A stretch of 64,000 nucleotides of DNA, taken from NCBI RefSeq assembly GCF_007990545.2, contig NZ_AP019829.2, forward strand, positions 1,488,001 through 1,552,000, written 5' to 3'. How positions within the stretch are numbered: the first letter of the stretch is position 1; every line of letters starts with the position of its first letter. Positions 45,005 to 53,946 of this stretch are shown in pieces. Source of the stretch: Leptotrichia wadei. Lineage in GTDB: Bacteria > Fusobacteriota > Fusobacteriia > Fusobacteriales > Leptotrichiaceae. Position numbers and translations under genes: made by a program. A model generated the notes under the pieces. It worked only from the letters and a program-made list of their open reading frames with translations, searched no databases and was not told where the DNA came from.

Positions 45005-46306
45005 ATGTATAAAACACAGATGGAAGCTGCTAAAAAAGGTATTTTAACAAAGGAGATGAAAAGTATTGCAGAAAGTGAATCTATGGATGAAAAAATTTTA
45101 ATGGAAAGAGTGGCAAAAGGTGAAATTGCTATTCCTGCAAATAAAAATCATAGCTCTCTTTTAGCAAAAGGAGTTGGGACAGGTTTATCTACAAAAATAA
45201 ATGTAAATTTAGGAATATCAAAGGATTGTCCCAACATAAATAGAGAATTGGAAAAAGCAAAAGTTGCCATAGATATGAAAGCAGATGCAATAATGGATTT
45301 AAGCTCGTTTGGTAAAACAGAAAAATTTAGAAAAAAATTAATCGCTATGTCTACTGCAATGATTGGAACAGTTCCTGTTTACGATGCAATTGGCTTTTAT
45401 GATAAGGAATTAAAGGATATAAAGGCAGAAGAATTTTTAGATGTGGTAAGAAAACATGCAGAAGATGGAGTGGACTTTGTTACTATTCATGCAGGGTTAA
45501 ATAGAGAAGCAGTAGAACTTTTCAAAAGGAATGAAAGAATAACTAATATCGTTTCAAGAGGAGGTTCGCTTATGTATGCCTGGATGGAACTTCACAATGC
45601 TGAAAATCCTTTTTATGAAAACTTTGATAAACTTTTAGATATTTGTGAAGAATATGATATGACAATAAGTTTAGGAGATGCACTAAGATCAGGCTGCTTA
45701 AATGATGCAACAGATGCCTGTCAGATAAAAGAACTAATAACATTGGGAGAATTGGCAAAAAGAGCTTGGAAAAGAAATGTTCAAATAATAATCGAAGGAC
45801 CAGGACATATGGCAATAGATGAAATAGAAGCAAATGTGAAGTTAGAAAAGAAGCTTTGCCACAATGCACCTTTTTATGTACTAGGACCATTAGTAACAGA
45901 TATTGCACCAGGCTATGACCATATCACTTCAGCAATTGGTGGGGCAATAGCAGCTGCAGCTGGAGTTGATTTTCTATGTTATGTAACACCAGCAGAGCAT
46001 TTAAGATTGCCAAACTTAGATGATATGAAAGAAGGAATAATAGCATCTCGTATTGCAGCTCACGCTGCCGATATTAGTAAAAAAGTTCCAAAGGCTATTG
46101 ACTGGGATAATAGAATGGCAAAATATAGAGCAGATATAGATTGGGAAGGAATGTTTGCAGAAGCAATAGATGAAGAAAAAGCCAGAAGATATAGAAAAGA
46201 GTCTACTCCTGAAAATGAAGATACTTGTACTATGTGCGGAAAAATGTGTTCTATGAGAACTATGAAAAAAATAATGTCAGGTGAAGATGTAAATATTTTA
46301 AAATAG
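45005..46306 (+). CDS. thiC: Phosphomethylpyrimidine synthase
   Basis: ThiC is a radical-SAM-type enzyme that rearranges aminoimidazole ribotide into HMP-P. The 433-residue protein is the short, clostridial-type form without the N-terminal extension. It has a [17 protein letters not shown]-like block ([15 protein letters not shown] near residue 56), [16 protein letters not shown] near 160, [20 protein letters not shown] near 261, and the C-terminal cluster-binding [13 protein letters not shown] near 414. ACAAGGAGATG precedes the ATG. It lies 20 bases after thiE. Oxygen-sensitive chemistry suits an anaerobe. Confidence 0.96.
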   Translation: MYKTQMEAAKKGILTKEMKSIAESESMDEKILMERVAKGEIAIPANKNHSSLLAKGVGTGLSTKINVNLGISKDCPNINRELEKAKVAIDMKADAIMDLSSFGKTEKFRKKLIAMSTAMIGTVPVYDAIGFYDKELKDIKAEEFLDVVRKHAEDGVDFVTIHAGLNREAVELFKRNERITNIVSRGGSLMYAWMELHNAENPFYENFDKLLDICEEYDMTISLGDALRSGCLNDATDACQIKELITLGELAKRAWKRNVQIIIEGPGHMAIDEIEANVKLEKKLCHNAPFYVLGPLVTDIAPGYDHITSAIGGAIAAAAGVDFLCYVTPAEHLRLPNLDDMKEGIIASRIAAHAADISKKVPKAIDWDNRMAKYRADIDWEGMFAEAIDEEKARRYRKESTPENEDTCTMCGKMCSMRTMKKIMSGEDVNILK

Positions 46307-46315
46307 GAGTGTAAG

Positions 46316-46510
46316 ATGGCAAAAATTAACGGAAAATATGAAGAAATTAACAATATTAACTTACTAGATTATTTAACAAAAAATAAATATAGAACAGATA
46401 GAATTGTTGTTGATTTCAACGGAAATATAATAAAAAAGGAAGATTTTGAAAAAATTAATATAAAAAATACAGATAAGATAGAAATCGTATGTTTTGTTGG
46501 TGGAGGTTAA
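46316..46510 (+). CDS. thiS: Sulfur carrier protein ThiS
   Basis: The 64-residue ubiquitin-like protein carries the sulfur used for the thiazole ring as a C-terminal thiocarboxylate. It ends in CFVGGG, the required Gly-Gly tail. The internal DRIVVDFNGNIIKKEDFEKINI segment fits the beta-grasp fold. TAGGAG precedes the ATG, just after the thiC stop. It is the direct partner of ThiF, which follows. Confidence 0.92.
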   Translation: MAKINGKYEEINNINLLDYLTKNKYRTDRIVVDFNGNIIKKEDFEKINIKNTDKIEIVCFVGGG

Positions 46511-46513
46511 TAT

Positions 46514-47131
46514 ATGAATTTAAAAGAAGAAGATTTGCTTAAAAGAAATGTGAAAGGTACATTTGAAAAATTAAAAAAGACAAAAATCTGTATTTTAGGC
46601 TTGGGGGGATTGGGTTCAAATGTGGCGATTTTACTTGCAAGAGCAGGGATAGGATATTTAAAATTAGTAGATTTTGATATTGTCGAAGCAAGTAATTTGA
46701 ATAGACAGCAATATAGAATATCTCATATAAGAATGAAAAAAACTAAAGCTATAAAAAATATTATAAAGGAAATTAATCCTTTTGTAAAAGTTGATATTCT
46801 GGATACAAAAGTGGATAAAGAAAATATATCTTCTATAGTTAAAGATATAAAAATTATTGTAGAAGCCTTTGATAGAGCTGAAACAAAAGCTATGGCAATA
46901 GAAAAATTACTGACAAATAAAAATAAAATAGTTATATCCGCATCTGGAATGGCTGGTTTAGGCTCATCAAATGAAATTATTACAAGAAGAGTTAGAGATA
47001 ATTTTTATTTGACTGGGGATAATTATTCGGATTATGAAGAATATTCGGGCATTATGTCAACTAGAGTTATGATCTGTGCCGCACACCAAGCCAATATGGT
47101 TTTAAGATTAATACTAGGAGAAGAAAAATGA
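46514..47131 (+). CDS. thiF: ThiS adenylyltransferase ThiF
   Basis: ThiF activates the ThiS C-terminus by adenylation. The 205-residue protein has the E1-like Rossmann motif LGLGGLGSNVAILLARAGIG near residues 29-48 and VDFDIVEASNLNRQQYRISHIRMKKTKA near 53-80. It is shorter than E. coli ThiF (about 250 residues) and matches the compact clostridial form. Its ribosome site GGAGG lies in the end of thiS, and its stop overlaps the thiG start by four bases (ATGA), so translation is coupled. Confidence 0.93.
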   Translation: MNLKEEDLLKRNVKGTFEKLKKTKICILGLGGLGSNVAILLARAGIGYLKLVDFDIVEASNLNRQQYRISHIRMKKTKAIKNIIKEINPFVKVDILDTKVDKENISSIVKDIKIIVEAFDRAETKAMAIEKLLTNKNKIVISASGMAGLGSSNEIITRRVRDNFYLTGDNYSDYEEYSGIMSTRVMICAAHQANMVLRLILGEEK

Positions 47132-47901
47132 AAGATAGTTTTAAACTTGGAAATAAAGAATTTAATTCAAGATTTATTCTTGGTTCAGGAAAATATTCAA
47201 ATGAATTAATAAATAGTGCCATTAATTATGCACAAGCAGAAATGGTAACTGTTGCGATGAGAAGAGCTGTTAGTGGAGTTTGGGAAAATATCTTAGATTA
47301 TATCCCTAAAAACATAACCTTGCTTCCTAATACTTCTGGTGCAAGAAATGCAAAAGAAGCAGTAAAAATAGCAAGACTTGCAAGAGAATGCACTCAAGGA
47401 GATTTTATTAAAATTGAAATTATAAAAGATAGCAAATATCTTTTGCCAGATAACTATGAAACTATAAAGGCAACTGAAATATTGGCAAAAGAAGGCTTTA
47501 TTGTAATGCCATATATGTACCCTGATTTGAATGTGGCAAGAGATTTAAGAGATGCAGGAGCAAGCTGTATAATGCCTCTTGCAGCACCAATAGGCTCTAA
47601 TAGAGGACTGATAACAAAGGAATTTATACAAATTTTAATAGATGAGATAGATTTACCAATAATAGTTGATGCAGGGATAGGGAAACCTTCTCAAACTTGT
47701 GAAGCAATGGAAATGGGAGTAACCGCAATTATGGCAAATACTGCAATAGCAACTGCAAATGATATTCCAAGAATGGCAAAAGCCTTTAAGTATGCAATAC
47801 AAGCTGGAAGAGATGCTTATCTTGCAAAAGTAGGAAGAGTTTTGGAAAATGGAGGCTGTGCCTCTTCACCGCTTACAGGATTTTTAAATGAGGTGGACTA
47901 A
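47128..47901 (+). CDS. thiG: Thiazole synthase ThiG
   Basis: ThiG forms the thiazole phosphate from DXP, ThiS-thiocarboxylate and dehydroglycine. The 257-residue TIM barrel has FILGSGKYSN near residues 16-25, TVAMRRAV near 41, LLPNTSGARNAKEAV near 65, the Schiff-base lysine (probably Lys95 in GDFIKIEIIKD), and PIGSNRGL near 154. AGGAG precedes the ATG. It overlaps thiF by four bases and the thiH start by one base. Confidence 0.96.
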   Translation: MKDSFKLGNKEFNSRFILGSGKYSNELINSAINYAQAEMVTVAMRRAVSGVWENILDYIPKNITLLPNTSGARNAKEAVKIARLARECTQGDFIKIEIIKDSKYLLPDNYETIKATEILAKEGFIVMPYMYPDLNVARDLRDAGASCIMPLAAPIGSNRGLITKEFIQILIDEIDLPIIVDAGIGKPSQTCEAMEMGVTAIMANTAIATANDIPRMAKAFKYAIQAGRDAYLAKVGRVLENGGCASSPLTGFLNEVD

Positions 47902-49034
47902 TGAAACTAAAAAACATTAACTCAGATATTTTGAATAAAGTAATAAATAAAATAAATGATTATGACTACAATTCTTTTTCAGATGAAGATATAAAAAAAG
48001 CCTTAAATAAAGATTATTTATCCACAAGAGATTTTCAAGCACTGCTATCTCCAAAAGCTATAAATTATCTTGAAGAAATGGCACAAAAAGCAAAAGAATG
48101 CAGAAAAAGATATTTTGGAAATTCTGTCTATATGTTTACACCTCTATATATCTCAAACTACTGCGATAATTATTGTGTTTACTGTGGTTTTAACTCGCAT
48201 AATAAGATAAAAAGGGCTAGATTAAATTTTGAACAGATAGAAGTTGAATTAAAGGAAATAGCAAAAACAGGTTTGGAAGAAATACTTATACTTACAGGAG
48301 AAAGTGAAAAATATTCCAATATTGAATATATTGGAAAGGCTTGTAAATTAGCAAGAAAATATTTTAATAATGTAGGAATCGAAATATATCCTGTAAATGT
48401 GGAAGACTATAAGTACCTAAATTCTTGTGGAGCGGACTATGTAACAATCTTTCAAGAAACATACAACGAAGAAAAATACCAAAAATTACATTTAGAAGGT
48501 CATAAAAAAGTTTTTTCATATAGATTTAATTCACAGGAAAGGGCTTTAATGGGGGGGATGAGAGGTGTTGCTTTTGGAGCATTGCTAGGACTAGATGATT
48601 TTAGAAAAGATGCTTTTTCAACAGGTTATCATGCTTATCTCTTGCAAAAAAAATATCCTCATGCAGAAATCTCTATTTCCTGTCCAAGATTAAGACCTAT
48701 TATCAATAATCTAAAAATAGAACAAAAATTTATCAGTGAAAAAGACCTGTTTCAAATTGTATGTGCATATAGACTATTTTTACCTTTTGCAAATATAACA
48801 ATATCTACAAGGGAAAAGCCTAATTTTAGGGATAATATAATAAAAATAGCCGCAACAAAAATTTCGGCAGGAGTGGATACAGGAATAGGTGCTCATAGTG
48901 GATGTTCAAATAAAAAAGGTGACGAGCAGTTTGAAATAGCAGATAGAAGAACAGTAGTTCAAATATTTGAAAAGATAAAAAGTGAAAATTTACAACCTGT
49001 GATGAACGACTATATTTATTTAGAGGATAATTGA
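47901..49034 (+). CDS. thiH: 2-iminoacetate synthase ThiH
   Basis: ThiH is the radical SAM enzyme that cleaves tyrosine to give dehydroglycine for the thiazole ring; its presence marks the anaerobic route (aerobes use ThiO). The 377-residue protein has the CxxxCxxC cluster motif at Cys88, Cys92 and Cys95 (YCDNYCVYCGFN). ILILTGESEKYS is near residue 125 and FQETYNEEKYQKLH near 185. The TAATG junction with thiG means that stop and start overlap. Confidence 0.96.
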   Translation: MKLKNINSDILNKVINKINDYDYNSFSDEDIKKALNKDYLSTRDFQALLSPKAINYLEEMAQKAKECRKRYFGNSVYMFTPLYISNYCDNYCVYCGFNSHNKIKRARLNFEQIEVELKEIAKTGLEEILILTGESEKYSNIEYIGKACKLARKYFNNVGIEIYPVNVEDYKYLNSCGADYVTIFQETYNEEKYQKLHLEGHKKVFSYRFNSQERALMGGMRGVAFGALLGLDDFRKDAFSTGYHAYLLQKKYPHAEISISCPRLRPIINNLKIEQKFISEKDLFQIVCAYRLFLPFANITISTREKPNFRDNIIKIAATKISAGVDTGIGAHSGCSNKKGDEQFEIADRRTVVQIFEKIKSENLQPVMNDYIYLEDN

Positions 49035-49039
49035 TTATT

Positions 49040-49651
49040 ATGGATAAAATAAAATTAAATATTATTAGTAACAGAAAATTATGTGCTAACAGTAATCTTA
49101 AAAAGCAAGTTGAAAAAATTTTTTCTGATTATGAGAAAAAAATAATTCTAAAAAATTTTGAGATTACTGCACTTACTTTAAGAGAAAAAGATTTAGATAA
49201 AAGTAAATATCTAAACTTAGTGAAAAAAATTTATCCTATTTGCCAAAAATATAAGATAAATTTAATTTTACATCAAAATTATGATTTAAACTTGGATGAA
49301 AAATATAATATTGAAGGTATTCATTTAAGTTATAATGTTTTTAAGTCTTTAGAAGAAAATATTAAAACAGGACTTATAAAAAAATATAAAAAAATAGGAG
49401 TATCTATACATAGTCTTGAGGAAGCTAAAGAAGTAGAAATTTTGGGAGCAAACTATGTAGTTGCAGGACATATATTTAAAACAGATTGTAAAAAAGGCTT
49501 AGAACCAAGGGGACTAAAATTTGTTGAAAATCTATCATCTGTATTAAACATTCCTGTATTTGCAATAGGCGGAATAAATGAAAGAAATTCCCAGTCTGTT
49601 ATTAATAGTGGAGCTTTTGGACTATGTATGATGTCAAATCTAATGAAATAG
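49040..49651 (+). CDS. ThiE/TenI-superfamily protein (second paralogue)
   Basis: The 203-residue protein belongs to the ThiE/TenI TIM-barrel group but departs from ThiE: the IVQLREK block is replaced by ALTLREKDLDKSKY near residue 48, and the HxxGxxD region is NIEGIHLSYNVF near 95. It keeps NYVVAGHIFKTDCKKGLEPRG near 145 and FAIGGINERNSQ near 178. These traits fit TenI-type thiazole tautomerases better than thiamine-phosphate synthase. I chose ATG 49040; an in-frame TTG at 49031 overlaps the thiH stop. It is the last gene of the thiamine operon. Confidence 0.82.
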   Translation: MDKIKLNIISNRKLCANSNLKKQVEKIFSDYEKKIILKNFEITALTLREKDLDKSKYLNLVKKIYPICQKYKINLILHQNYDLNLDEKYNIEGIHLSYNVFKSLEENIKTGLIKKYKKIGVSIHSLEEAKEVEILGANYVVAGHIFKTDCKKGLEPRGLKFVENLSSVLNIPVFAIGGINERNSQSVINSGAFGLCMMSNLMK

Positions 49652-49692
49652 TGAACTATCTATTGTGTTTTCTACATTAGAATAAGACAATC

Positions 49693-50421
49693 CTATTTTT
49701 CACAGCTTTTAATAAATTTGTCAAAAATCTTTTGCATTTTTTGGTTTCCACGGACTGCCATCATTTCAGGATGCCATTGAACGGCATAAAAGAATTTGTG
49801 ATTTTTGTTTTGAAAAGCCTCTATTATTCCATCGTTTGCTTTTGCAATCGAAGTTAATCCATTTCCCAAATCTTTTATCATTTGATGATGATAAGAATTT
49901 GTTCTTGCTTTTTTTCCAAAAATTTCAAATAAAATATTGTCCTCTTCAATGTTTATATCATGTGTTGGTAAGTCTGGAAGCCATTTTTGCATATGATTAA
50001 TTGTTGAGCCTGTATATTTTACATCTTGATACAGACTTCCACCAAAATAAACATTTGCAATTTGAAGTCCACGACAAATTCCAAAAACAGGTTTTCCAGT
50101 TTTCATAAATTCATCTAAAATTACAAGCTCAAATTCATCACGCTGCGGTGTAATGCTTCCAACCTCCTGCAGACAGTCTTCTCCATATAAAACTGGATCA
50201 GGATCTCCCCCGCCCGAAAGTAAAAGTCCATCTAAAACTTGTATCTGTTCCTTTATAACTTCAAGATTTTCAGTTATTGGCAAAATAAACGGAATTCCTC
50301 CAGCATTTATGACGGCTTTGCTATAATCTACTGAAACTATTGTTTTGTGGTCATTTAATCTGTTTGGATTTAATTCCAGCGAAGTAGTGATTCCTATTAA
50401 TGGTTTTCTTTTGTTATTCAT
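49693..50421 (-). CDS. Class I glutamine amidotransferase-like hydrolase (peptidase C26)
   Basis: The 242-residue protein is a gamma-glutamyl-gamma-aminobutyrate hydrolase-like (PuuD/C26) enzyme. The nucleophile cysteine is in VFGICRGLQIANVYFGGSLYQD near residue 115, LLSGGGDPDPVLYGE is near 68, and the catalytic His/Glu pair is in YAVQWHPEMMA near 215. It probably hydrolyses gamma-glutamyl amides. AAGGGAA precedes the ATG. It follows a dipeptidase gene by 48 bases on the same strand, which suggests a joint role in small-peptide or gamma-glutamyl-compound turnover. It converges on the thiamine operon. Confidence 0.9.
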   Translation of the reverse strand: MNNKRKPLIGITTSLELNPNRLNDHKTIVSVDYSKAVINAGGIPFILPITENLEVIKEQIQVLDGLLLSGGGDPDPVLYGEDCLQEVGSITPQRDEFELVILDEFMKTGKPVFGICRGLQIANVYFGGSLYQDVKYTGSTINHMQKWLPDLPTHDINIEEDNILFEIFGKKARTNSYHHQMIKDLGNGLTSIAKANDGIIEAFQNKNHKFFYAVQWHPEMMAVRGNQKMQKIFDKFIKSCEK

Positions 50422-50469
50422 TTCTGTAATTCCCTTCTTTACTTTTTATATCTACTTATCTGCTTTTTT

Positions 50470-51453
50470 TTATTTAAAATTTCTCACTCTTCCAAAAAAG
50501 TCAATAAAATTCTTATAAGTTACCATCTCAATTTCATTTTGAGAATATCCTCTCTTTTTCAAGGCTTTTTCCACATTTCTCAGCTCTGTAACATCGTGCA
50601 ATCCTGAAAGCCCAGAAATTTCTTCCCCTTCTGGCGTATAATATTCTGCAAAATCAAGTCCAAATCCAACTTTATCCAGTCCAATTTTATTAGCCACATA
50701 TTCCAGATGATTCAAAAGCATTTCCAAATTTTTTTCACTCTCGTTTTGACTTACAAAATTGTGATAACTATTCATTCCAACCATTCCACCACGTTCACCA
50801 ATACACAAAATCTGATCATCAGTCAAATTTCTCATTGCTGGACAAAGGCTTCTCGCATTTGAATGGGAAGCAAAAAATGGCTTTTTAGAATATTTTGCAA
50901 TATCCCAGAAAGTCTTATCATTTGCATGTGAAACATCAAGCAGAATTCCAAGTCCATTAATTATTTTCACAGCATCAATTCCAAGTGGTGTAAGCCCTCT
51001 GTTTTTATCCCCGCTTTGCCCTGTCGCAAAAGCATTTGTTTCATTCCAAGTCATTCCAATATGTCGCACACCAAGCTGATGCAGAAAATAAATATAGTCA
51101 AGCTTATCCCCAATTCCAGGAAGCCCTTCAATTCCAAGCACAACTCCAAATTTTTTATCCTTTTCATTCAGGTTTTCCCAATTTTCTATCATTTCAAAAT
51201 CAGATGGCTCTTTTATTATTTTTACTAAATCCTTTGCATAATGCAATTCTTCAGTCATTGCCCTTAAATCTGCAAAAAAATATTCCTCAGCATTTTCTAC
51301 TTTATTTACATTCAAATAAATTACAAAAATTCCTCCAGAAAGTCCTCCCTTCAAAAATTTTTCCTTATATTTATTTCTTATAACATCTTTATTCCCCTTT
51401 TTATATTCCCAAAAATTATCTGTCCACACATCTGCGTGCATATCGAAAAACAT
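50470..51453 (-). CDS. Membrane-dipeptidase (M19) family zinc dipeptidase
   Basis: The 327-residue protein has the M19 zinc-site residues: His-x-Asp in FFDMHADVWTD near residues 2-12, the bridging Glu in VLGIEGLPGIGD near 130, and histidines in LLDVSHANDKTFWD and FASHSNARSLCP near 177-205. Family members hydrolyse dipeptides, including some with D-residues. No signal peptide is present, so it is cytoplasmic. GAAGGAAA precedes the ATG. It lies between a HAD phosphatase gene and the C26 hydrolase gene in a closely spaced run. Confidence 0.92.
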   Translation of the reverse strand: MFFDMHADVWTDNFWEYKKGNKDVIRNKYKEKFLKGGLSGGIFVIYLNVNKVENAEEYFFADLRAMTEELHYAKDLVKIIKEPSDFEMIENWENLNEKDKKFGVVLGIEGLPGIGDKLDYIYFLHQLGVRHIGMTWNETNAFATGQSGDKNRGLTPLGIDAVKIINGLGILLDVSHANDKTFWDIAKYSKKPFFASHSNARSLCPAMRNLTDDQILCIGERGGMVGMNSYHNFVSQNESEKNLEMLLNHLEYVANKIGLDKVGFGLDFAEYYTPEGEEISGLSGLHDVTELRNVEKALKKRGYSQNEIEMVTYKNFIDFFGRVRNFK

Positions 51454-51483
51454 TAATTTTTCCTTCTTTCTTTATTTTTTATT

Positions 51484-52158
51484 TTAATTATTCCCCTTAA
51501 AATAATCAAGCACTTCAACCAGACTATTAAACTTCTTATAAACTAATTTTTCAATTTCTTCTGTCGGTTTCAATTTATCTGGCACCATGATTGGAAATGT
51601 TCTCGCTGCATGTGCTGCTCTTATTCCATTAAAAGAATCTTCAAATACAACAGTTTTTTCTGGAGATACTCCCGCCTTTTTTGCTCCTATCAAAAATACT
51701 TCAGGATCGGGCTTACCATGAACTACATCTTCTGCCGTTACAAAATAAGAAAAATATTTTTTTAGATCTTTTCCATTAATTAAAGCTTCCGCCATAAACA
51801 AATCTGAAGAAGTCGCGAGAATCATTTCTTTATTATTTTCCCTCAAAAATTCTAAAAGTTCCAACGCACCTGGTTTTAAAGGCACTTCACTTTTTTTAGC
51901 CAATTCTAATATATGATTCTTTACTTTCCCCATCATCTCATCATAAGGAAAATCCTGCCCCAATGATTCTTTAAATAATATTCTTGCCTTATCATTTGTA
52001 ACACCCGTTGTTTTTTCCACAATGTCCTTTGTTATCGTATAACCCGTCTTTTTAGCCACCTCACGACCATATTCTACATAAATAGTTTCTGTGTCAAATA
52101 ACAGTCCATCCATATCAAATAGAAATAATTCAATTTCATCAAAAAATTTTTTCCCCAT
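51484..52158 (-). CDS. HAD-family phosphatase (beta-phosphoglucomutase-like)
   Basis: The 224-residue HAD hydrolase has motif I DMDGLLFDTE near residues 13-22, motif II LATSSD near 115, and motif III/IV KPDPEVFLIGAKKAG with VFEDSFNGIRAAHAA near 150-180. The helical cap between motifs I and II is of the beta-phosphoglucomutase type. The substrate is unknown: a sugar phosphate or similar. I chose ATG 52158, preceded by AAGGAG; an upstream TTG at 52197 abuts the end of the HutP-like gene and is not needed. Confidence 0.9.
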   Translation of the reverse strand: MGKKFFDEIELFLFDMDGLLFDTETIYVEYGREVAKKTGYTITKDIVEKTTGVTNDKARILFKESLGQDFPYDEMMGKVKNHILELAKKSEVPLKPGALELLEFLRENNKEMILATSSDLFMAEALINGKDLKKYFSYFVTAEDVVHGKPDPEVFLIGAKKAGVSPEKTVVFEDSFNGIRAAHAARTFPIMVPDKLKPTEEIEKLVYKKFNSLVEVLDYFKGNN

Positions 52159-52197
52159 TGCAAGTTTCTCCTTATTTTTTATTTTATTTATTAACAA

Positions 52198-52632
52198 TTA
52201 TTTTTCACTCTCAAGTATTGAAACAGAACGATGAGCAACAGAAGTTATCACTTCATTAAACTGTAATATTCCAACACTTAAAAATATCGCCACAGCTAGA
52301 TGTTCACCTTCTCTTGCCAATCCAATTTTACCACCGACACTAAGTCCATTTATAATCGCCTCAATTTGACTCATTGCTTCTCGCATTGCACCAATTACCG
52401 CTCCATCGTGAGTATGCACATCTTGAATAAGATTATTTCTTTTTGCCGCCATTAATGCACTTTCTATAAATTTAAAACGAGATTGGGGCATTGCACCACC
52501 AACATTTACTGCTGCTGTTTTTATTCCTTGTTCCTTATATTCCTTCATCAATTTACGTTCTTCATCTCGTGAAGAAATCGACATTCTTAATGCTATTCTG
52601 CATATTTCTACACTTTTATTATTCTCTTCCAT
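52198..52632 (-). CDS. HutP-family RNA-binding regulator-like protein
   Basis: The protein of about 144 residues is recognised as HutP-like from VNVGGAMPQSRFKFIESALMAAKRNNLIQ and GLSVGGKIGLAREGEHLAVAIFLSVGILQFNEVITSVAHRSV. In Bacillus subtilis HutP is a histidine- and Mg2+-dependent mRNA antiterminator whose metal ligands are histidines near positions 73, 77 and 138. Here histidines occur at 73, 75, 111 and 134, so an effector-dependent RNA role is plausible. The usual hut genes are absent; it sits ten bases after aroQ. The start could also be ATG 52653, overlapping aroQ; GAGG supports 52632. Confidence 0.82.
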   Translation of the reverse strand: MEENNKSVEICRIALRMSISSRDEERKLMKEYKEQGIKTAAVNVGGAMPQSRFKFIESALMAAKRNNLIQDVHTHDGAVIGAMREAMSQIEAIINGLSVGGKIGLAREGEHLAVAIFLSVGILQFNEVITSVAHRSVSILESEK

Positions 52633-52642
52633 TTTAAAATCC

Positions 52643-53098
52643 TCATTTTTCATCTTTTTGACAACTTTCTTCTTCTAAAAGAAGTTTAATTGCTTCCACA
52701 TATCCATCCCTACCTTTTCCATAAATTTGAGCAATACAAGCTGCTGCTGTAACTGAAGTTTTTCTAAATTCTTCTCTTTCTTGAATATTACTCAAATGAA
52801 CTTCTACTGTTGGGATCGATATTGATTTTATCGCATCTAAAATTGCATAGCTGTAATGAGTGTAGGCACCTGGATTTATTACAATTCCATCAAAATTTCT
52901 AAAATATGCCGATTGTAAAAAATCTATAAGTTTTCCTTCAGAATTTGACTGCAAAATATCTATTCTCACTTTTTTGTCTGAAAATTTATCTTTTATATAA
53001 CTACAAATACTTTCATAGTCATCATTTCCATAGATATTTTTTTCTCTGATCCCCAAGAAATTTAAATTAGGCCCGTTTATAATCATTATTTTTTTCAT
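52643..53098 (-). CDS. aroQ: Type II 3-dehydroquinate dehydratase
   Basis: AroQ converts 3-dehydroquinate to 3-dehydroshikimate. The 151-residue protein has INGPNLNFLGIREKNIYG at residues 7-24, with the catalytic Arg and Tyr. QSNSEGKLIDFLQSA follows near 50, then INPGAYTHYSYAILDAI near 73 and EVHLSNIQEREEFRKTS near 98 with the His. It is complete, ending with a Lys/Glu tail. AAGGATG precedes the ATG. It is 24 bases downstream of aroK and overlaps or abuts the HutP-like gene. Confidence 0.95.
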   Translation of the reverse strand: MKKIMIINGPNLNFLGIREKNIYGNDDYESICSYIKDKFSDKKVRIDILQSNSEGKLIDFLQSAYFRNFDGIVINPGAYTHYSYAILDAIKSISIPTVEVHLSNIQEREEFRKTSVTAAACIAQIYGKGRDGYVEAIKLLLEEESCQKDEK

Positions 53099-53122
53099 TT
53101 TTACACATCCTTATTTTTTAAT

Positions 53123-53617
53123 TTAAAGTTTTCCCTTTAAAACTGTAATTATTCTTTCAACAATTACATTCATATCATCATCATTTTTTATTATAATATC
53201 TGCATATTTTCTATATAATTTTATTCTTTCATCGTACAATTTCCAAAGATTTTCAATATTTTGTAAAAGAGGTCTATTTTCATGATTTTCCTCCAAAATA
53301 TTCTCAATCGCTCTGTTAAGAAATATAATAATCCCATTTTTCTTCAAAATATCAATATTCTCTTTTTTTTTGACAACTCCTCCACCAGTTGAAATAATGA
53401 CCCCTTGTCTTTTAGATACTTCTTTTAAATATTTTGTTTCAAGTTCTCTGAAATGCTCTTCGCCTTCCTTTAAAAAAATATCTGAAATAATTCTACTTTC
53501 CTTTTCTTCCAAATATTTATCTACATCTATAAAAGGATAATTGATTTTTGGGGATAACCGATATCCTATCGTACTTTTCCCGCAAGCAGGCATCCCAATT
53601 AATACTATATTTTTCAT
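53123..53617 (-). CDS. aroK: Shikimate kinase
   Basis: The 164-residue kinase has Walker A GMPACGKSTIGYRL at residues 8-21, the shikimate-binding PFIDVDKYLEEKE near 28, FRELETKYLKEV near 56, GGGVVKKKEN near 78, and NRPLLQ near 112. It phosphorylates shikimate with ATP. AGGAAAG precedes the ATG. It directly precedes aroQ on the same strand, and aroE and pheA lie upstream, so most late shikimate steps towards phenylalanine are gathered here. The aroB, aroA and aroC genes are not in the window. Confidence 0.93.
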   Translation of the reverse strand: MKNIVLIGMPACGKSTIGYRLSPKINYPFIDVDKYLEEKESRIISDIFLKEGEEHFRELETKYLKEVSKRQGVIISTGGGVVKKKENIDILKKNGIIIFLNRAIENILEENHENRPLLQNIENLWKLYDERIKLYRKYADIIIKNDDDMNVIVERIITVLKGKL

Positions 53618-53736
53618 AAATCATCTACTTTCCTAATAAAGTAAAGTTTTTATATTTTTCACTTTACTCAAATTTTATAATTTATATTAAGCTATATTTA
53701 AAAAATAAAAATAAATATTTATTTAAATAATATCTA

Positions 53737-53925
53737 TTATATTCTCTTAAATTGATTTTCATTTTTTGAATATTCGTAACCAGCCTCTAAAAATCTATTT
53801 AACAAACTATCTTTATCAACACCATAATAATTTACAAAATCATCCAAATCTAAAAATTCATCACGTAATTTCATATTTACAAAACTATAAAGCAACATTA
53901 TATCTTTAGTTTCAAAATTTATCAT
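53737..53925 (-). CDS. DUF4250 small protein
   Basis: The 62-residue protein matches the DUF4250 family. It reads INFETKDIMLLYSFVNMKLRDEF near the start, then LDDFVNYYGVDKDSLLNRFLEAGYEYSKNENQFK. The layout suggests a small helix-turn-helix-like protein, but no DNA-binding role has been shown to my knowledge. GAGGAG precedes the ATG. It follows a hypothetical gene by 21 bases. Confidence 0.85.
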   Translation of the reverse strand: MINFETKDIMLLYSFVNMKLRDEFLDLDDFVNYYGVDKDSLLNRFLEAGYEYSKNENQFKRI

Positions 53926-53946
53926 TTCATCTCCTCATTTTGTTTT

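Noticed and set aside
45570-45908. Leu/His-rich open frame antisense to thiC
   Set aside because: It lies wholly within the conserved core of thiC and has no ribosome site.
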